The notes beneath the pieces were generated by a model, which saw nothing but the letters and a program-made list of their open reading frames with translations, did not search any database and had not been told where the DNA came from. Of a DNA stretch of 64,000 bases, positions 35,887 through 44,231 are shown piece after piece. Each line of letters starts with the position of its first letter. The stretch's first letter is position 1. This stretch comes from Clostridia bacterium. GTDB taxonomy: Bacteria > Bacillota > Clostridia > Lutisporales > Lutisporaceae. Location of the stretch: positions 82,934 through 146,933 of the forward strand of contig DASPIR010000029.1 of the NCBI GenBank assembly GCA_035628995.1, read 5' to 3'. The translations under genes were made by a program, and so were the position numbers.

Positions 35887-36813
35887 CTATTCACCATCAA
35901 TCTTATAATAGTTATATGACCAACCGATATACTTCTCCCTGTATGCAGTAGTATCATATTCATTTACCAGTGCTATCATCTTTCTGTATTTTTGTGCATA
36001 TGGAATATATACTAAATTGACAGCATCTTCAGGCAGCGTGATGTAGCCGCATAGCTCAAACTCCTTGTCATTGTAATAATAGAACCCGCTGTAATGAAAG
36101 AAAACCAATTTTTTATCATTTACATATAATTTATTTTCGAGCTTCCTTATTCTGCAATTCTGTATATTCCAGCCAGTAGCATTTATACCTACATTTCTAA
36201 TTATCCTTACTTTATTAAATCTTTTAACCCAATCATTTACGTACATCTGGTCACTCCACTTTCCGGGCACTACTGCATTGTAACACCATTCAATGCATTT
36301 TTCCTTGAAATATTTAATGCATTCCATCGCATTGTCGTCCCTTTTGAAACCCATTAAACCTGTATTGTAGATTCCAAAAATAGAATTCAATTTCTTGTTC
36401 TCTCCGATAAACCTTTCCATTGTCAAAAGTATAGAACATTCTTTCAACTCTGCGAAAATTGGCTCGGGGCTGGAGTAAAATACGATATCGCTGTCCAGCC
36501 ATACTAAGTGCTCTAACTCGGGATAGTTTGCAAACAAATATAAGAATATTGAACCTTTTGATGTCCATGCATATTCTTTTTCATTTCTTGTATACTTTAC
36601 GGAAGCAAGCTCTTCGTATTGTCTCTCAACATCAGAAATCGGGATTAAGGTTGCCTTTTCCAATTGCATTTTCTCTAGTAAAGACTTCGCATCCTCATTC
36701 ATGCAAATAAAAAAGAATTGGAAATCCGGATCATGTTTTGCCAAAGAATCGTACAGCATCAACCCTTTGTGAACATAATCCTTACTTATCACTGAGCAAT
36801 AATTGTGTTTCAT
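35887..36813 (-). CDS. GT-A glycosyltransferase, class A
   Basis: 308-aa class A member. HNYCSVISKDYVHKGLMLYD, FFFICMNED, EYAWTSKGSIF, DSD at 107-109 (WLDSDIVFY), YNTGLMGFKRD, CIEWCYNAV, WSDQMYVNDW, GINATGWNIQ and LVFFHYSGF. Two ATG codons are possible (36819 and 36813); the second has better spacing from AAAGGAG and matches the start of its paralogues. First gene of the pair with 34945-35883. Confidence 0.83.
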   Translation of the reverse strand: MKHNYCSVISKDYVHKGLMLYDSLAKHDPDFQFFFICMNEDAKSLLEKMQLEKATLIPISDVERQYEELASVKYTRNEKEYAWTSKGSIFLYLFANYPELEHLVWLDSDIVFYSSPEPIFAELKECSILLTMERFIGENKKLNSIFGIYNTGLMGFKRDDNAMECIKYFKEKCIEWCYNAVVPGKWSDQMYVNDWVKRFNKVRIIRNVGINATGWNIQNCRIRKLENKLYVNDKKLVFFHYSGFYYYNDKEFELCGYITLPEDAVNLVYIPYAQKYRKMIALVNEYDTTAYREKYIGWSYNYYKIDGE

Positions 36814-37184
36814 TTTCATGATCTCCTTTAAATATCTTTGTCCCTATTTTAGAATATGTAGCTTCATCTTCCGAAGTTACAGTTTAAACTGTACTAGCTA
36901 GATTATTCGGTAATCAACAAAAATTAAAGGTCAGAAATTAATTCTAACCTTTTGAGCTGTCATTTAACTTTTCATACAGTAAACAAGGTCTATTTTCTTT
37001 AGTTGAGCAGCCTGCTCAAGCGTCCGTAGCCCTGACTCTCCGCCTCAGCCTCAGACGAAAGATGTCAAGCCATAATAAGCAAGAATGAATGATAAAGCCA
37101 GCAATCCATCAGAATTGCTGGCTTCTTTGTATTTTACTTCAACATTTTTTTAATTTCGTGACTAAACCAATATTTTGTATGCAT
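36814..37184. other. Intergenic space with palindromes
   Basis: Contains ACAGTTTAAACTGT (about 36881-36894), the 17-bp palindrome TTGAGCAG-C-CTGCTCAA at 37003-37019, and a GC-richer stretch up to about 37070 that stands out from its AT-rich surroundings. No gene or RNA could be assigned. A terminator hairpin follows at 37097. Confidence 0.5.
37097..37122 (-). terminator. Terminator of the fused glycosyltransferase gene
   Basis: GCCAGCAAT / ATTGCTGGC with an 8-nt loop; moderately T-rich on both sides. Confidence 0.7.
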
Positions 37185-39047
37185 TTACCAACTAACAAAA
37201 TTAGCTATATCATCTCTGCGTAAATCCGAAGAATAAAACAAGCGTATGTCCTCCACAAAGGGTTTTATCATCTGTATCGCTTCTTTCGCTGTCTTAATAT
37301 AAGGCAAGTATATTAACCTGCTTACCTCATCGGTAATTTCTAAATTCCACCATTTCCATAGAGTAAACTCATTTTCGTCCAAAACATAAAAGCTAGTAAA
37401 ATGATATATATTCAATTTGTCTTTTTCGATATATATATCATTGTTTTCTTCATTAATATTATAGTATTTAAGATACCATGCAGCTGTGTCTATTCCTAAG
37501 CTTCTTGCTACGACTACTCCTTCAAATAGTTTAGTCCAATCATTCATGTATTTCTGATCTCCCCATCGCAGCGGATCGTCGAATCTTTCATAACACCACT
37601 CGATGCACTTGCTGCGCCACCAATTCAAACATTTGACACCAGCTTCATCTTTTCTGAATCCAATCACGCCAGCTTGATATATACCGAAGATTTCATCATT
37701 ATATTGATCTCGTTGTTTGCACAAAAGTATAGCTTTGTTCCCCCATTCTTGATAAACCTCACTTAAATCACTAAATATGAAAGTATCAGCATCTAGATAA
37801 ATAATTGAATCCACTTGTGGAGAGGTATCAAAAATGCGAATTATCAATGGAGCTTTCATCGTCCAACAATATTCTCTGAAGCTTCGGTTTTGTTTTGCAG
37901 ACTTCAATTCATCATCTTCAATGTCATCCAAACTATACAATGTCACATTTTCCAGCTGCAATTCCTTCATTATTCTATAAACCACTTCATCCATACAGCA
38001 AACCCATAAATGAAACTTTTCTAAATTCTGTTTAAGGGACAAATATAGTGCTAATCCCTTAATGAGATAACTTTGACCTATAATTGTACAAAAATGATTT
38101 GATCCATAAGTTATGTTGTCTTCATTATAAATACAATAATAGTTCTGAATATTAATAGTACTTATGCTTTTTTCTTTGTATATCGTTTTATCATAAGAAT
38201 CCAGCAGTTCTAAAGTTCTCTGCCATTCAGCAATATACGGCTTATATATTTCACTTACTGCAGCTTCAGGTAGCTCTATATAATAGCAAAGGTCAAATTC
38301 TTTCTTATTGAAATAACTAAATCCATTGTAATGATAAAAAACAAGCTTCTCACCGTCCAGATAAATATCATTGTCTACCTTATTTATTACACAACCTTGT
38401 ATATTCCACGGAGTGGCATTGATTCCAATATTTTCTATAACTCTTACTCTAATAAATCTTTCTTCCCAATCATTAACATACATCTGGTCACTCCATTTCC
38501 CTGGTAGCACCAAGTTGTAACACCATTCAATGCATCTTTCTCTGAACCATTTTATACTCCTCAAAGCATAAATATCCCTTTTAAAACCCATGAGCCCTGT
38601 ATTAAAGACTCCATAGACATTGTTCAATTTTACATTATCACCTTTGAATAGCTCCTTAGTTAGCAGTATTGAGCAGTTGTCCAATTCTCTAAAAATAGGC
38701 TCTGGGTTGGAAAAAAACACGATATCACTGTCTAACCACACAATATGTTCAAGTATAGGGTAATTATTAAATAAATATAGAAATATTGATGCTTTTGAGG
38801 TCCATTCATATTCTTTTTCATTGCGACTAGCCTTCACTAAAGCAAGCATTGCATCCTGCCTTTCAACATCTTCTATCAGGATATATTCCGCATGCTCTGA
38901 TATTATTGTGCTTAATATGTCCTTTACTCCTTCATTCATGCATATAAAGAACAGCCTAAATGAGGCATCGTATTTTTTAAGCGAATTGTAAAGCATTAAA
39001 CCTTTATGAAGGTATTCTTTGCTCACTATTGTACAGTAGTTGTGCAT
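37185..39047 (-). CDS. Fused class A-class B double glycosyltransferase
   Basis: 620-aa protein made of a class A domain (about 1-300: MHNYCTIVSKEYLHKGLMLY, DSD at 106-108, WSDQMYVNDW, ATPWNIQG) joined by a short linker to a class B domain (about 319-620: HFCTIIGQSYLIKGLALY, DAD at 419-421, WGDQKYMNDW, LGIDTAAWYLKYYNI). The halves match the separate genes at 35887 and 34945 in the same order. The linker carries a sequence (YDKTIYKEKS) matching the C-terminus of the class A gene, so it looks like a fusion by loss of a stop codon. Start at the ATG 39047 after AAGGTGG. No membrane segment. Confidence 0.85.
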   Translation of the reverse strand: MHNYCTIVSKEYLHKGLMLYNSLKKYDASFRLFFICMNEGVKDILSTIISEHAEYILIEDVERQDAMLALVKASRNEKEYEWTSKASIFLYLFNNYPILEHIVWLDSDIVFFSNPEPIFRELDNCSILLTKELFKGDNVKLNNVYGVFNTGLMGFKRDIYALRSIKWFRERCIEWCYNLVLPGKWSDQMYVNDWEERFIRVRVIENIGINATPWNIQGCVINKVDNDIYLDGEKLVFYHYNGFSYFNKKEFDLCYYIELPEAAVSEIYKPYIAEWQRTLELLDSYDKTIYKEKSISTINIQNYYCIYNEDNITYGSNHFCTIIGQSYLIKGLALYLSLKQNLEKFHLWVCCMDEVVYRIMKELQLENVTLYSLDDIEDDELKSAKQNRSFREYCWTMKAPLIIRIFDTSPQVDSIIYLDADTFIFSDLSEVYQEWGNKAILLCKQRDQYNDEIFGIYQAGVIGFRKDEAGVKCLNWWRSKCIEWCYERFDDPLRWGDQKYMNDWTKLFEGVVVARSLGIDTAAWYLKYYNINEENNDIYIEKDKLNIYHFTSFYVLDENEFTLWKWWNLEITDEVSRLIYLPYIKTAKEAIQMIKPFVEDIRLFYSSDLRRDDIANFVSW

Positions 39048-39143
39048 TATTCCACCTTCTCTCATATAATTCAACAATTTGTAATGTATAGTCCAATATA
39101 CAGTATGACAAGCTATTCGTAAAAGTTACAAATGGTATAATAA

Positions 39144-39218
39144 AGTGCCAGGTACAAAGGTTATTAGGTTAAGCCCTCGAATAGCATTAACAACCTAATT
39201 ACCTACGTACCCGGCACT
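39144..39218. repeat. Long imperfect hairpin
   Basis: Outer arms AGTGCCAGGTAC / GTACCCGGCACT and inner arms AGGTTATTAGGTT / AACCTAATTACCT around a 20-nt loop. It lies between the fused glycosyltransferase start and the flavin reductase end. Could be a terminator for the flavin reductase gene, but it lacks a T-run. Confidence 0.65.
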
Positions 39219-39265
39219 AATATGTTAATCATAAATATTACGAACTAGTTGCTCAACAGTGCTGT

Positions 39266-39835
39266 TTAGGACTTATTAATAAGATTCTTTCCTAAACTCC
39301 ATGCTTTACCGATCTTTTCCCCAATACTCCAGTAAAAGAAGTCGTACATAGAGATGACAAGTGGTTTGATTTTTGTTATATCAGGGGTGTTATTAGTGAT
39401 ATAGTCGTTATGCGAATATGTTTCGATAATCTCTCCAATAAATATCTCATTGCTTCCTTCAAGCTCGATGTTTTTTACAAGTTTACACTCAATATTAACA
39501 GGGCAATCCTCAATCATCGGAACATTCAGTAATCCATAAAAGTTTTTAAACTTTAATGATTTATCAGTGTCCCTTCCCGAAACAAGACCACAATAGTCAA
39601 TTAATTCGACCATATCCGATGAAGGGATGTTTACGCTGAATTGACCAGATTCATGGATACCTATCCTAGAGTACTGTTCTTTACTTAATGATATTGCAAG
39701 CATAGCTGGGTTTTTGCTAACTACGGAGCAAAAAGATACTGTCAAATAGTTGGGTTTCCCATTTGTATTAGTGCCAACTAGAACCACTGGCAGTGGGTAT
39801 ACAAGGTTACGCTTTCCAAGTTTAACTTTTTCCAT
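39266..39835 (-). CDS. Flavin reductase family protein (flavoredoxin-like)
   Basis: 189-aa FMN-binding protein with the split-barrel fold. N-terminal YPLPVVLVGTNTNGKPNYLTVS, NPAMLAISL, GQFSVNIPS and GLVSGRDTDK are the family blocks; FIGEIIETYS follows. Paralogue of the gene at 45370. It is divergent from an HxlR-type regulator at 39963, a common arrangement in which the regulator controls the reductase. Electron donor and acceptor unknown. Confidence 0.88.
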   Translation of the reverse strand: MEKVKLGKRNLVYPLPVVLVGTNTNGKPNYLTVSFCSVVSKNPAMLAISLSKEQYSRIGIHESGQFSVNIPSSDMVELIDYCGLVSGRDTDKSLKFKNFYGLLNVPMIEDCPVNIECKLVKNIELEGSNEIFIGEIIETYSHNDYITNNTPDITKIKPLVISMYDFFYWSIGEKIGKAWSLGKNLINKS

Positions 39836-39895
39836 AAATATCTCCTTAATAAAAGTTAGCCGGCTCTAATTACATCGTATTTCTTTTATAGTTAT

Positions 39896-39926
39896 TTGAC
39901 AAGTACCTACTTTATTGTGATATACT
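39896..39926 (+). promoter_or_regulatory. Promoter of the HxlR regulator gene
   Basis: TTGACA at 39896-39901 and TATACT at 39921-39926, with a 19-bp spacer. The -10 overlaps the palindrome at 39923-39938. Confidence 0.6.
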
Positions 39927-39938
39927 ATCTAAATAGTA
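39923..39938. promoter_or_regulatory. Probable HxlR operator
   Basis: TACTAT-CTAA-ATAGTA, a perfect 6-4-6 palindrome overlapping the -10 region and located between the divergent flavin reductase and HxlR genes. Position and symmetry fit autoregulation by the dimeric HxlR protein. Confidence 0.6.
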
Positions 39939-39962
39939 AGTGTAGTGCTAAGGAGGTCTATT

Positions 39963-40298
39963 ATGGGAAAGGGAAATAAGATATATACGTGTCCTATTGA
40001 TTTAACTATTGATGTAATCGGCGGAAAGTGGAGTATGTGGATTATCTGGTCACTGCTTGAAAAAGAGTTAAGGTTTGGTGAGCTTAAAAGATGTATTCCT
40101 AACATTACCGAAAAGATGCTGATACAGCAGCTCAGACTCCTAGAAAGCTTCCAGGTGATTAGTAGGAAAGTCTATACTCAAGTACCACCCAAAGTTGAAT
40201 ATTCATTAACGGATCGCGGGAAAAAGCTTAAACCTATACTCATGAGCATTAGAGAATGGGGAATAGAACACTTGCACCAAATAAGTGCTAATGAATAA
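39963..40298 (+). CDS. HxlR family transcriptional regulator
   Basis: 111-aa winged-helix protein. CPIDLTIDVIGGKWSMWIIWSL, RFGELKRCIPNITEKMLIQQLRLLE and YSLTDRGKKLKPIL are the standard HxlR blocks, including the Cys near the N-terminus that acts as a redox or electrophile sensor in several family members (Cys11 here). AAGGAGG lies 6 nt before the ATG at 39963; the longer GTG start lies upstream of that site. Divergent from the flavin reductase. Confidence 0.92.
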   Translation: MGKGNKIYTCPIDLTIDVIGGKWSMWIIWSLLEKELRFGELKRCIPNITEKMLIQQLRLLESFQVISRKVYTQVPPKVEYSLTDRGKKLKPILMSIREWGIEHLHQISANE

Positions 40299-40630
40299 AT
40301 CTAGAGTTCTCCTGTAATCTTTATGTCTTCAATAAAGATGACATACCCAGTTGAACAGATTGGAATTGTGTAAACTAACGTATGGAAAGAATAGAGGGTA
40401 GATAATAAAATCTCTTCCCTGAATTGACTATCAGCCAAGGAGTAGAAAAAATCTGCATCTGTAATAATTAAAATAAACTTGTTAGCGAATACATTGAAAA
40501 TACTTGATTTGTTGAGCATTTCCGTGGTAACATGACGTAAAAAATTAAGGACTATGTAATTTTTACATAGTCCTTTTTTAGTGTTTTTTCTAACACGCTA
40601 AAGCTCCTGCCTTTATTCCGTACTTTACAC
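40299..40630. other. Intergenic space, possible right edge of the island
   Basis: Holds a 72-codon minus-strand frame (40301-40519, starting MLNKSSIFNVFANKF) without a ribosome binding site, the 14-bp repeat CGTGGTAACATGAC at 40523-40536 shared with 26831-26844, and the terminator at 40547. I assign no gene. Confidence 0.5.
40547..40578. terminator. Terminator AAGGACTATGTAA / TTACATAGTCCTT
   Basis: 13-bp perfect stem with a TTT loop followed by TTTTT on the plus strand and preceded by A-rich sequence. Likely bidirectional. Confidence 0.85.
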
Positions 40631-42040
40631 TTAACTGTTTAATTCTTCCAACTGAGGAGCTGTTCTTCCCGGGAAGTTTTTCTCAATTAATACTGTAATT
40701 ACAAAAGAGAGCAAGCCTATTGCCGTACCGAATACGATCGCAAGTATGCCGTATGGCTCCTTCAGTATCTGCCAGTATATACCTGCCACACTACCGCAAA
40801 TTATCGAAACAAGACCTGCCGACTTAGTGGCCTGTTTCCATGTTAATGCCAGTACAAATGCTGCGAAGGGTCCTGCTGCACGCAGCATAAATGCAAAGAT
40901 GTTAAGGGTAATAATGTTGAGCTGGAACAGAGCGATACACATCGCGCCTATGCCTATTACAACATTGCCGACTCTTGTCATTGTAATCAGAGTTTTATCC
41001 TCAACCTTAGGGTTAATATATTTCTGATAAATATCCTTTGTAAATATTGTGGATGCACAAAGCATATTTGAGTCCGCACTGGACATCGTTGAAGCAATGA
41101 TAGCTGCACACACCAATCCCGCAATTAAACTAGGTGAAAACTTAAATACTACAGTCGCAAGAGCAACGTTTGCCTTTACTTCAGGTACTGTCGCAAACGC
41201 AACTATACCAATGATTGCAGGTATAAATGCGAAAAGTCCCATGAAGATAGCAGACATGATAGTTGCTTTTCTGCCTTCTTTTTCATCCTTTGCTGAAAAG
41301 ATACGGGATACCATTTCCGGACCGGACATGAAAGTAATGAAGTACTGAAATATTAAGCTTAAAACAGTAGCGAAGCCTATTCCGGTAAATGACATTTTTG
41401 CCGGCGGCACCTTGCTGATAACAGCTTCCCATCCGCCTGCACCGCTAATAATAAATGGTAAGCAAATTAAAAGACCAAAGAATATGATAATCCACTGAAA
41501 GAGATCGGTAAATGCATCTGCCAGCAATCCACCCATAGCTGTATAGATTATCGTTATCACTCCTGCCAACAGAATTGCAAGATTAATATTCATTCCAACC
41601 AATACAGAAATGATGACTCCTGAAGCAAGCACCTGAGATGCTGTGAGGCAGAATAGTGAAACAATGTTCAAAACCGCGGTAATGAGGTGTGCCGATTTCC
41701 CAAATCGTCTTCCCACAACTTCAGGAATTGTGAATGCCAAGACCTTTCTGAGCTTAGGAGCAAAGAAAGCCATAGGAATAATTCCGATTGCTGCTGCAAG
41801 TACATACCAAACGGCAGACATGCCCCAGTTTCCAAATGCCTTGCCAGCGAGACCTACCGTACTCCCACCGCCAATGTTGTTTGCTGACAAGCTGCATGCT
41901 ACCATTATTGCACCCAGTGAACGTCCGGCCAGCATGTAATCTGTACTGTTTTTTATCATGTATTTGTTGGTATACCAGCCTACTCCCAACATACCGATAA
42001 GGTAAACAACGACAATAATTAGAGCTCCTGTGTTAATCAT
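40631..42040 (-). CDS. Sodium:solute symporter family protein
   Basis: 469-aa membrane transporter with about thirteen spans. DYMLAGRSLGAIMVACSLSANNIGGGSTVG is the first-helix block of the SSS family; later YTAMGGLLADAFTDLFQ and ASTMSSADSNMLCAST are also typical, including the residues that bind sodium. AAGGAGG precedes the ATG. Substrate not identifiable from sequence. Single gene with a terminator near its 3' end. Confidence 0.9.
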   Translation of the reverse strand: MINTGALIIVVVYLIGMLGVGWYTNKYMIKNSTDYMLAGRSLGAIMVACSLSANNIGGGSTVGLAGKAFGNWGMSAVWYVLAAAIGIIPMAFFAPKLRKVLAFTIPEVVGRRFGKSAHLITAVLNIVSLFCLTASQVLASGVIISVLVGMNINLAILLAGVITIIYTAMGGLLADAFTDLFQWIIIFFGLLICLPFIISGAGGWEAVISKVPPAKMSFTGIGFATVLSLIFQYFITFMSGPEMVSRIFSAKDEKEGRKATIMSAIFMGLFAFIPAIIGIVAFATVPEVKANVALATVVFKFSPSLIAGLVCAAIIASTMSSADSNMLCASTIFTKDIYQKYINPKVEDKTLITMTRVGNVVIGIGAMCIALFQLNIITLNIFAFMLRAAGPFAAFVLALTWKQATKSAGLVSIICGSVAGIYWQILKEPYGILAIVFGTAIGLLSFVITVLIEKNFPGRTAPQLEELNS

Positions 42041-42284
42041 ATTCTTCCTCCTTTTATTTTTTTAGAACCACCTGGATTATTTATATAAATTTATGGTTCT
42101 CCTTTGATGCTTTTCCGATGTTGTTAAAAAAATACCGGAATAACAATACTTCAGCCACTTTTTTCAGTATTTCTGCGTCCGAACCCAAAAATCCTTCACC
42201 AAGCCTGCCCTTTTATTGAATTTTCGAAAAATTTTCTCAGTAGCTTGTCCCACTTTGTGCAGTCGTCTCCGGGGCGATAAATAT

Positions 42285-42306
42285 AGAGCCGCATCACTGC
42301 GGCTCT
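42285..42306 (-). terminator. Terminator overlapping the CNNM gene stop
   Basis: AGAGCCGC / GCGGCTCT with a 6-nt loop; the TGA stop codon at 42294-42296 lies inside the hairpin. Confidence 0.75.
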
Positions 42307-43628
42307 TCTGCTTTATTGGGATCTACTGCCCTTTTTTCAATTCTTATCTTCGAAATCCTCTTGTCATCTACTTCTTCTATCCTGAAGTACAAATTGCCCA
42401 TATCCACTTCATCGCCTACCTCCGGCATTTTGCCTGAGTGGCTGAGAAGCATTCCGCTTATTGTATCAAACTCCTCTTCAGGTATATTAGAGTCTAGTAT
42501 GTCGTTTACATCGTCTATATCCAGCATACCGCTGACAATGTATGTGTTGTCGTCTATCTTTTCGTAATCCAAGACAACGTCATCATACTCATCAAATATG
42601 TTACCAACTATTTCTTCAAGCAGGTCCTCTATTGTTATTAATCCCGCAGTACCGCCATATTCGTCTATGACAACTGCGATGTGGTTTTTCGATTTCTGCA
42701 TTTCCTTGAAAAGCTCATCGATTTTCTTATACTCTGGCACGAAATATACAGGTCTGATTATATTTTTAAGGGATACTTCCCATTCCATTTTCCTTTTTAT
42801 CATGCTGAAAAGATCTTTTACATACAAGACTCCTATTATATTATCAATAGATTCTTCATATACCGGAATCCTCGAGAAATTCTCCGCCACTATGATATCA
42901 AGAATCTCTTCAAGGGAGACTTCTGAGCCTATTGCTATAATATCAGTTCTTGGAGTCATTACTTCCTTTGCAACTGTATCATCAAACTCAAAGATACTGT
43001 TGATCATTTCGGTCTCAGTTTCCTGGAATATTCCCTTCTCTTCCCCGACATTTATCATTAGACGGATTTCCTCTTCCGTTATCTGTTCTCCAGTGGATGT
43101 GACCTTACCACCCAGAAGTTTAACTATGAAGTTTGTGGAAACGGTAAGAAATTTGACAGCAGGCGAAGCGACCTTGGAAAAAAAATTTATAGTGCCTGCA
43201 ACCGAAAGTGCGATCTTATCGGACTGGGAAAGCGCCATCCTCTTTGGAACAAGTTCACCCAGCACTAAAGTAAACAGTGCTATTATGGTGGTTACAATAA
43301 ATGTAGAAATCCATGATGCGGAATGTGATATTACCGGAACATTCAAGCCTGCAAGAAATACAGTCAAGCTTGACGATAGTGTCTGCGCACCTATGGCACT
43401 TGCAAGAAATCCGGCAAAGGTAATGCCAATTTGAATAGTAGCCAGCAGCTTGCTTGGCTCCTCAAGAAATTTTTTTACAATAATTGCAGCTTTGTTGCCC
43501 TCATCAACAAGAGGTTTAAGTCTGGACTGCCTTACCGAAACTATAGCCATTTCAGAGGCAGCAAAAAACGCATTAAGACCTATTAATAATAATATGACCA
43601 GCATTTGCGTCCATAAGTCTCCGTCCAT
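42294..43628 (-). CDS. CNNM/CorC-type membrane protein (hemolysin C family)
   Basis: 444-aa protein with an N-terminal DUF21 membrane domain (four spans), two CBS domains (VMTPRTDIIAIGSEVSLEEIL, HIAVVIDEYGGTAGLITIEDLLEEIVG) and a C-terminal CorC_HlyC domain. The family is implicated in Mg2+ or Co2+ efflux and ion homeostasis. The frame extends to 43664, but those codons lie in the dispersed repeat; the ATG at 43628 follows AGGGGG and gives the normal N-terminus. Confidence 0.92.
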   Translation of the reverse strand: MDGDLWTQMLVILLLIGLNAFFAASEMAIVSVRQSRLKPLVDEGNKAAIIVKKFLEEPSKLLATIQIGITFAGFLASAIGAQTLSSSLTVFLAGLNVPVISHSASWISTFIVTTIIALFTLVLGELVPKRMALSQSDKIALSVAGTINFFSKVASPAVKFLTVSTNFIVKLLGGKVTSTGEQITEEEIRLMINVGEEKGIFQETETEMINSIFEFDDTVAKEVMTPRTDIIAIGSEVSLEEILDIIVAENFSRIPVYEESIDNIIGVLYVKDLFSMIKRKMEWEVSLKNIIRPVYFVPEYKKIDELFKEMQKSKNHIAVVIDEYGGTAGLITIEDLLEEIVGNIFDEYDDVVLDYEKIDDNTYIVSGMLDIDDVNDILDSNIPEEEFDTISGMLLSHSGKMPEVGDEVDMGNLYFRIEEVDDKRISKIRIEKRAVDPNKAEEPQ

Positions 43629-43646
43629 TAAAAAAATTCCCCCTAT

Positions 43647-43758
43647 ATATTTCGCGAAAAGCATTTTATATTATTTATTCAAGTTTCGCGAAATGTTTTC
43701 CTTGATTGTTATTGAATTCGCACAACACCCAATATAATTTTTTCAGTGCGTTCAATAT
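43647..43758 (+). repeat. Two-hairpin dispersed repeat, copy C
   Basis: 112 bp beginning ATATTTCGCGAAAAG and ending GTGCGTTCAATAT; TTTCGCGAAATG and TATTGAATTCGCAC lie between. It is directly upstream of the CNNM gene. The rest of the 431-bp space up to 44059 shows nothing recognisable. Confidence 0.85.
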
Positions 43759-44046
43759 GCAAATCATTTGTTAATATTATACTATTTATTCGTATGTAAG
43801 TACAAATTGATATACTGCTGTTTTATCCCGCTACTTCCAGATTTCCAGCTATATCACCCATTATTATGGCATAACAGGTCCTAATGCCCATTTATAAGAA
43901 AATTCGCGCACTTTAATTGTCGAACCTCAAGCTCTTCAGCTTCTTTTTCAGTCTTTAATGTAGTAATGTGCTATATTCGTCACTGCTATTCTTCACAATG
44001 CTAAGTTCTCAAAAATCAATATAATATTGATAAACATAATAAAAAT

Positions 44047-44074
44047 GGCCTACTGTTTGTTAAGCCAGCAGGCC
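44047..44074 (-). terminator. Terminator-like hairpin of the small-protein operon
   Basis: GGCCTACTG / CAGCAGGCC with a 10-nt loop. It overlaps the stop codon (44060-44062) of the 56-aa gene. Confidence 0.6.
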
Positions 44075-44230
44075 TTGTGGCAAATCCATTATGAAAACCA
44101 GAAGCATAATCACCAGAAAGGTTTTGTCAGTCTTGTTTTCAACATATAAAATGAAAACAACGGCAAGGACTAAAAAATCTTCTGGCGTTAACCTACTGAG
44201 CATACCTAAGGCTAGACGTTCCAGACCCAT
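44060..44230 (-). CDS. Small hydrophobic protein, third gene of the operon
   Basis: 56-aa peptide starting MGLERLALGML, with RLTPEDFLVLAVVFILYVEN, then TDKTFLVIMLLVFIMDL. The ATG lies 1 bp after the stop codon of the 216-aa gene, so it is almost certainly coupled to it. Two short hydrophobic stretches separated by charges suggest an amphipathic or membrane-associated peptide. I do not recognise a named family, but very hydrophobic short proteins of this kind are common in spore-formers. Confidence 0.65.
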   Translation of the reverse strand: MGLERLALGMLSRLTPEDFLVLAVVFILYVENKTDKTFLVIMLLVFIMDLPQGLLA

Positions 44231-44231
44231 T

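Noticed and set aside
40301..40519. 72-codon minus-strand frame near the island's right edge
   Set aside because: No ribosome binding site and no family; kept only as part of the intergenic entry.
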